DNA of 64,000 nt, taken from the NCBI RefSeq assembly GCF_040689105.1, contig NZ_JBFBVU010000009.1:88078-152077 (forward strand), given 5' to 3'. The position numbers and the translations under genes are program-made. The notes below the pieces were generated by a model, which was not told where the DNA came from, ran no database searches, and saw only the letters and a list, made by a program, of their open reading frames with translations. Numbering within the stretch: position 1 is the first letter of the stretch; every line of letters starts with the position of its first letter. This stretch comes from Meridianimarinicoccus marinus (lineage in GTDB: Bacteria; Pseudomonadota; Alphaproteobacteria; Rhodobacterales; Rhodobacteraceae). Below, piece after piece: positions 61,180 to 64,000 of this stretch.

Positions 61180-61675
61180 GCCATCCCCCCCGGTGATCGC
61201 TAACAATCCTTGTCGATCTCTTTTGGATCGTTCCAAAGTCGTAATGCAGGCAGATCGAACCTGTCAACAGTTTTTGCCGGGGTGTCCGTTGGGTCAACCA
61301 TCTGCGCCGCACGTTGCACAGGTCTTGCAGCACGGCGCCAATCCGAAGGGCCGGCGTTTCCGGCAAGGCAAGGCTGCCAGTTGCGACCAACTGCGCGCCA
61401 CTGTTGTCACGGCGGTATTAGCGGCTCTGCAATGGGGTGGGAAAAGAAGCGACGACCCCCGGGAGGAGGAGAGGGGCCGCCGCAGATTTTCCGCAGCTCA
61501 GGGAGGAGGAGGAGCTGCCGGAAACTTTCAGGATCACTGCGATCCGTTGAGTAAGAAGCTAGTCATTACGCTGCAGCGCGGCAACAAACTAATATGCAAG
61601 TCCGCCATGCTCTCAGTGCATAGCTGACCTTCCGTCACCGCCGATGTTCCAGACATCCGCAGGACAGCGGCTGCT
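61180..61675. other. 496-bp gene-free region with operator and purine-rich repeats
   Basis: This gap separates the nagA stop from the first gene of the ABC/GMC operon and must hold that operon's promoter. It contains the 16-bp palindrome at 61222 and a purine-rich 10-mer, GGGAGGAGGA, at 61461-61470 and again at 61501-61510. A plus-strand reading frame crosses the region but has no family resemblance, so I do not call a gene. Confidence 0.6.
61222..61237. promoter_or_regulatory. LacI-type operator upstream of the ABC/GMC operon
   Basis: TTTGGA-TCGT-TCCAAA is a 16-bp inverted repeat with perfect 6-bp arms and a central CG, the form typical of LacI-family operators. It lies 43 bp before the Gfo/Idh/MocA start. 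The operon encodes its own LacI protein at 49419, the natural candidate to bind here. Confidence 0.6.
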
Positions 61676-62815
61676 TCACGCCAACAGCGCATCCCCGCGA
61701 TACTGACCCGTTCGATCCAGATAGATCGCCGACAGGGCCGTACCGGCGGTGATCCGGCCAAGGCCCATGGCGTCACGCAGAACCCCGGCGGGCATGGATG
61801 TGGCCATGGCATAGGCGCGGGCGGGCGCGATACCGACCTTGTCGATCAGCACCGACAGGGCCGTCGGGAAATCCAGATCCGCCCCGGCCAGCGTGCCATC
61901 TTCCAGTGTCAGACGCCCGTCCCGGCGCAACACACGGCGGCCGTTGAGGTGAAACTCGGTGATGTCCGAGCCGACGGTGGACATGGCATCGGTCACCAGG
62001 AATACATTTCCGGGTGCCTGTTTGGCCGCCAGCGCCACGGCCATGCTGGAGGGATGCACGTGGATGCCATCCGCAATTAGCCCCGCCGAAACATGCGGCG
62101 TCGACAGGGTCGCGCCCACCAGACCGGGCTCGCGGTTGCCGAGCTGGCTCATGGCGTTGAACAGATGGGTGACGCAACTGGCCCCGGCAGCAAAGGCGGC
62201 CTCGGCCTCGTCCCGGCTGCAATCGGTGTGGCCCAGCGACACGATCACCCCGGCCTCGGTCAACCGGGCGATCTGGTCGGGGGTCACATTCTCGCAGGCG
62301 ACGGTGACCAGCACGTTGGGCAGACGCCGGGCGGCGTCGCACAGGAACGCCGCGTCGGCTTCTTCCATCGGGCGGATCAGCGCCGGATCATGCGCGCCCT
62401 TGCGGGCGATGGACAGATGCGGGCCTTCCAGATGGATGCCCACGATCCCCGGTACCCCGCGCGCGATGGCGGTTTCCACGGCATCGACGGCGGCGCGGGT
62501 GCGTGCGGGCGTGTCGGTGATCAGGGTCGGCAGCAAGCCGCGGGTGCCGGTGGTGGCATGGGCGGCGGAAATGGCGGCCACGCCCTCGGCCGTGGTGTCG
62601 TCGTTGAACATGACCCCGCCGCCGCCGTTCACCTGAAGGTCGATGAACCCCGGCAGCAGCGTGCCGCCATCCAGTTGGATTATGTCGGCACCGGCGGGGA
62701 TGGCGTCGGGCGCAAGTATCCCCTGCACCCGGTCGCCATCCAGAACCAGCGCCCGACCGTTGTGCAGGTCCGATCCGTCGAAGATCCCTGCCCCCAGAAA
62801 GGCCCGCGTGCTCAT
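61676..62815 (-). CDS. nagA: N-acetylglucosamine-6-phosphate deacetylase
   Basis: 379 residues. The amidohydrolase fold shows LLPGFIDLQVNG, the metal-site glutamate in HLEGPHLS, SLGHTDCS, THLFNAMS with the metal histidine, and LVTDAMSTVGS carrying the catalytic aspartate. It removes acetate from GlcNAc-6-phosphate to give glucosamine-6-phosphate in the cytoplasm. Its start overlaps the stop of the SIS-domain gene by 4 nt, so the two act together in amino sugar use. Confidence 0.94.
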   Translation of the reverse strand: MSTRAFLGAGIFDGSDLHNGRALVLDGDRVQGILAPDAIPAGADIIQLDGGTLLPGFIDLQVNGGGGVMFNDDTTAEGVAAISAAHATTGTRGLLPTLITDTPARTRAAVDAVETAIARGVPGIVGIHLEGPHLSIARKGAHDPALIRPMEEADAAFLCDAARRLPNVLVTVACENVTPDQIARLTEAGVIVSLGHTDCSRDEAEAAFAAGASCVTHLFNAMSQLGNREPGLVGATLSTPHVSAGLIADGIHVHPSSMAVALAAKQAPGNVFLVTDAMSTVGSDITEFHLNGRRVLRRDGRLTLEDGTLAGADLDFPTALSVLIDKVGIAPARAYAMATSMPAGVLRDAMGLGRITAGTALSAIYLDRTGQYRGDALLA

Positions 62816-63840
62816 ACGGTTTCCGTCACTTTCTTCAGGTGGCGCGGCTCGTCGGGGTTGACCCCGCGCGACACGGCGACCTGTTCCACCAGCGCGTAGA
62901 ACGAGGTGATGAGCGAGATCGGGTCGGTCAGCGGATGCGCCGTGGCCGCCACCGGCAGGCGCGAGGCGCGCTGCACCTTGTCCGAGGTGGCAAAGACCAT
63001 CGCGCCCTTGTCTGCGATCTGGTCAGCCACATCCACCAGCGCCTGCTCGGCCTGATCGGCGGCGGTCAGGGCGATCACCGGGAAGCCCTGATCGACGATG
63101 GAGACCGGGCCGTGCAGAACTTCGGCCGAAGAATAGGATTCGGCGTGCAACTGGCAGGTTTCCTTGAACTTCAGCGCCGCCTCGTTGGACATGGCCAGCG
63201 TGGTGCCGCGGCCCAGGCAGAACAGCGAGGGTTGCGAGGCGATCTGCTCGCCAAGCGCGCTCCAATCCATGGTCACGGCCTTTTCCAGCGCCTGCGGCAG
63301 TTTGTGGATGGCCTCCAGCAGTGCTTCGTCGCGCTGCCATTCGGCCAGCAGCCACAGCGCCGACACCACCGAGGTCACGAAGGTCTTGGTCGCCGCCACG
63401 CTCAACTCGGCGCCAGCCTGCAGGTTCAGCGTATGCGCGCTGACATTGGCCAGATCGCTGTCGGCATGGTTGGTCATGGCGAAGGTCAGCGCCCCGGCTT
63501 CGCGCGCCATGTCCGCCATGCGCACGATATCGGGGCTTTTCCCCGACTGCGAGATCGCCAGGCAGGCCGCGCCCTGCAGCTTCAGTTTCTTTTCGTAGAT
63601 CGAGGCAATCGACGGCCCGACCGAGGCCACGGGCACGCCCGCAGTCAGTTCGGTGGCATATTTGAAATAGGTCGCCGCGTGATCCGAGGATCCGCGCGCC
63701 ACCGAGATCAGGAAAGCCGGGTCGCGTTCGGCCAGCACCTTTGCCGCGGCCTTCATGTTGGCCTGTTCATGGCTCAGCAGGTTTTCCACGATCGCCGGGA
63801 TTTCCAGGATCTCGCGTCGCATATGGGTCTGGGACGTCAT
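62812..63840 (-). CDS. SIS-domain protein, glucosamine-6-phosphate deaminase (NagB-II)/GlmS-isomerase-like
   Basis: 342 residues with two SIS domains. Motifs SVARGSSDHAA and AISQSGKSPDI in the first and LGRGTTLAMSNEAALKFKE in the second are as in the isomerase half of GlmS, but the glutaminase domain is absent. Stand-alone proteins of this kind next to nagA serve as type II glucosamine-6-phosphate deaminases, giving fructose-6-phosphate and ammonia. AAGGA lies upstream of the start. Confidence 0.88.
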   Translation of the reverse strand: MTSQTHMRREILEIPAIVENLLSHEQANMKAAAKVLAERDPAFLISVARGSSDHAATYFKYATELTAGVPVASVGPSIASIYEKKLKLQGAACLAISQSGKSPDIVRMADMAREAGALTFAMTNHADSDLANVSAHTLNLQAGAELSVAATKTFVTSVVSALWLLAEWQRDEALLEAIHKLPQALEKAVTMDWSALGEQIASQPSLFCLGRGTTLAMSNEAALKFKETCQLHAESYSSAEVLHGPVSIVDQGFPVIALTAADQAEQALVDVADQIADKGAMVFATSDKVQRASRLPVAATAHPLTDPISLITSFYALVEQVAVSRGVNPDEPRHLKKVTETV

Positions 63841-63842
63841 GT

Positions 63843-64000
63843 CTATTCCTTTGAGAGTCTGAGTTCGGCAACGAAGTTGTAGGCGTCGCCGCGATAGAGG
63901 GATTGGGTGAACTCGGCCACGCGCCCGTTTTCCAGGTACGAGGTCCGATCGATCATCAGGCCGGCATCACCGACCGGCACCGCCAGAAGCGCGGCATCCT
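63843..64000 (-). CDS. GntR/UTRA-family regulator, C-terminal end only
   Basis: About 52 C-terminal codons are visible; the gene begins beyond the window. The residues include SLYRGDAYNFVAELRLS, which matches the end of UTRA ligand-binding domains in NagR-type regulators. Its stop is 2 bp from the SIS-domain gene start, so it heads the nag operon and probably represses it in the absence of amino sugar phosphates. Confidence 0.75.
   Translation of the reverse strand, partial: DAALLAVPVGDAGLMIDRTSYLENGRVAEFTQSLYRGDAYNFVAELRLSKE

Noticed and set aside
61133..61627. 164-codon plus-strand frame in the gap before nagA
   Set aside because: There is no family resemblance, it overlaps the start of the minus-strand oxidoreductase and crosses the candidate operator.
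62812..63840. Truncated GlmS
   Set aside because: Stand-alone SIS proteins next to nagA are a known deaminase type, and there is no trace of a lost glutaminase domain.

Overview
The window is GC-rich chromosomal DNA from an alphaproteobacterium, most likely a marine-type Rhodobacterales (roseobacter/Paracoccaceae) member. The assignment rests on base composition and on the gene families present (ChvE/GguAB sugar uptake, Weimberg-type arabinose genes, Puu-like polyamine genes, many GMC oxidoreductases and ABC sugar operons). I see no rRNA, tRNA, CRISPR, insertion sequence or phage gene. Most of the window is tightly packed catabolic operons.

Layout. 1-4170 (minus): a HisD/HpsN-type dehydrogenase cut by the window edge, a YdiF-like CoA-transferase and an NAD-dependent epimerase. 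4354-11646: a probable cell-surface glycan group with a Gfo/Idh/MocA oxidoreductase, then GT2 glycosyltransferase, GMC oxidoreductase and a SUMF1-fold protein lacking the FGE cysteines, then two divergent GT4 glycosyltransferases. 11703-15138 (minus): katG and a methyltransferase. 15300-27400 (plus): a compact nonribosomal peptide operon. 27416-36617: a complete-looking gamma-glutamyl polyamine (Puu-like) region with agmatinase, two glutamine-synthetase paralogues, a GntR regulator and an aldehyde dehydrogenase, plus a LysR gene. 36772-44345: chvE-gguA-gguB followed by the non-phosphorylative L-arabinose/D-galactose genes. 44515-61179 (minus): a CoA-transferase and LacI gene, then a long operon with ABC sugar uptake, two GMC oxidoreductases, another LacI, a fumarate-reductase-like flavoprotein, aldehyde dehydrogenase, enoyl-CoA hydratase and a Gfo/Idh/MocA enzyme. 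61676-64000 (minus): nagA, a SIS-type deaminase/isomerase and the end of a GntR/UTRA regulator.

The most interesting part is 15300-27400. A HupE/UreJ-like membrane protein carrying an EF-hand loop is followed by a stand-alone adenylation enzyme whose hand-aligned pocket resembles the L-proline enzymes PltF/RedM/AnaC. Next come a free carrier protein, two NRPS modules and, last, a PltE/RedW-like acyl-CoA dehydrogenase. The adenylation enzyme, carrier protein and dehydrogenase together form the classical cassette that makes pyrrole-2-carboxyl-S-carrier protein from proline. NRPS module 1 is C-A-PCP with an asparagine-like pocket, and its adenylation domain is interrupted between motifs A8 and A9 by about 330 residues of a PP-loop ATPase. 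That insert has an SGGKDS motif, a four-cysteine zinc ribbon and a CxxC plus distal Cys, resembling N-acetyl-sugar amidotransferases (amide to amidine) and TtuA/TtcA thiolation enzymes. Module 2 is C-A-PCP-TE. My inference is an acyl dipeptide starting with pyrrole-2-carbonyl, then an Asn-derived residue whose carboxamide may become an amidine or thioamide, then a third residue released by the thioesterase. I know of no described example of this architecture, but I could not search for one.
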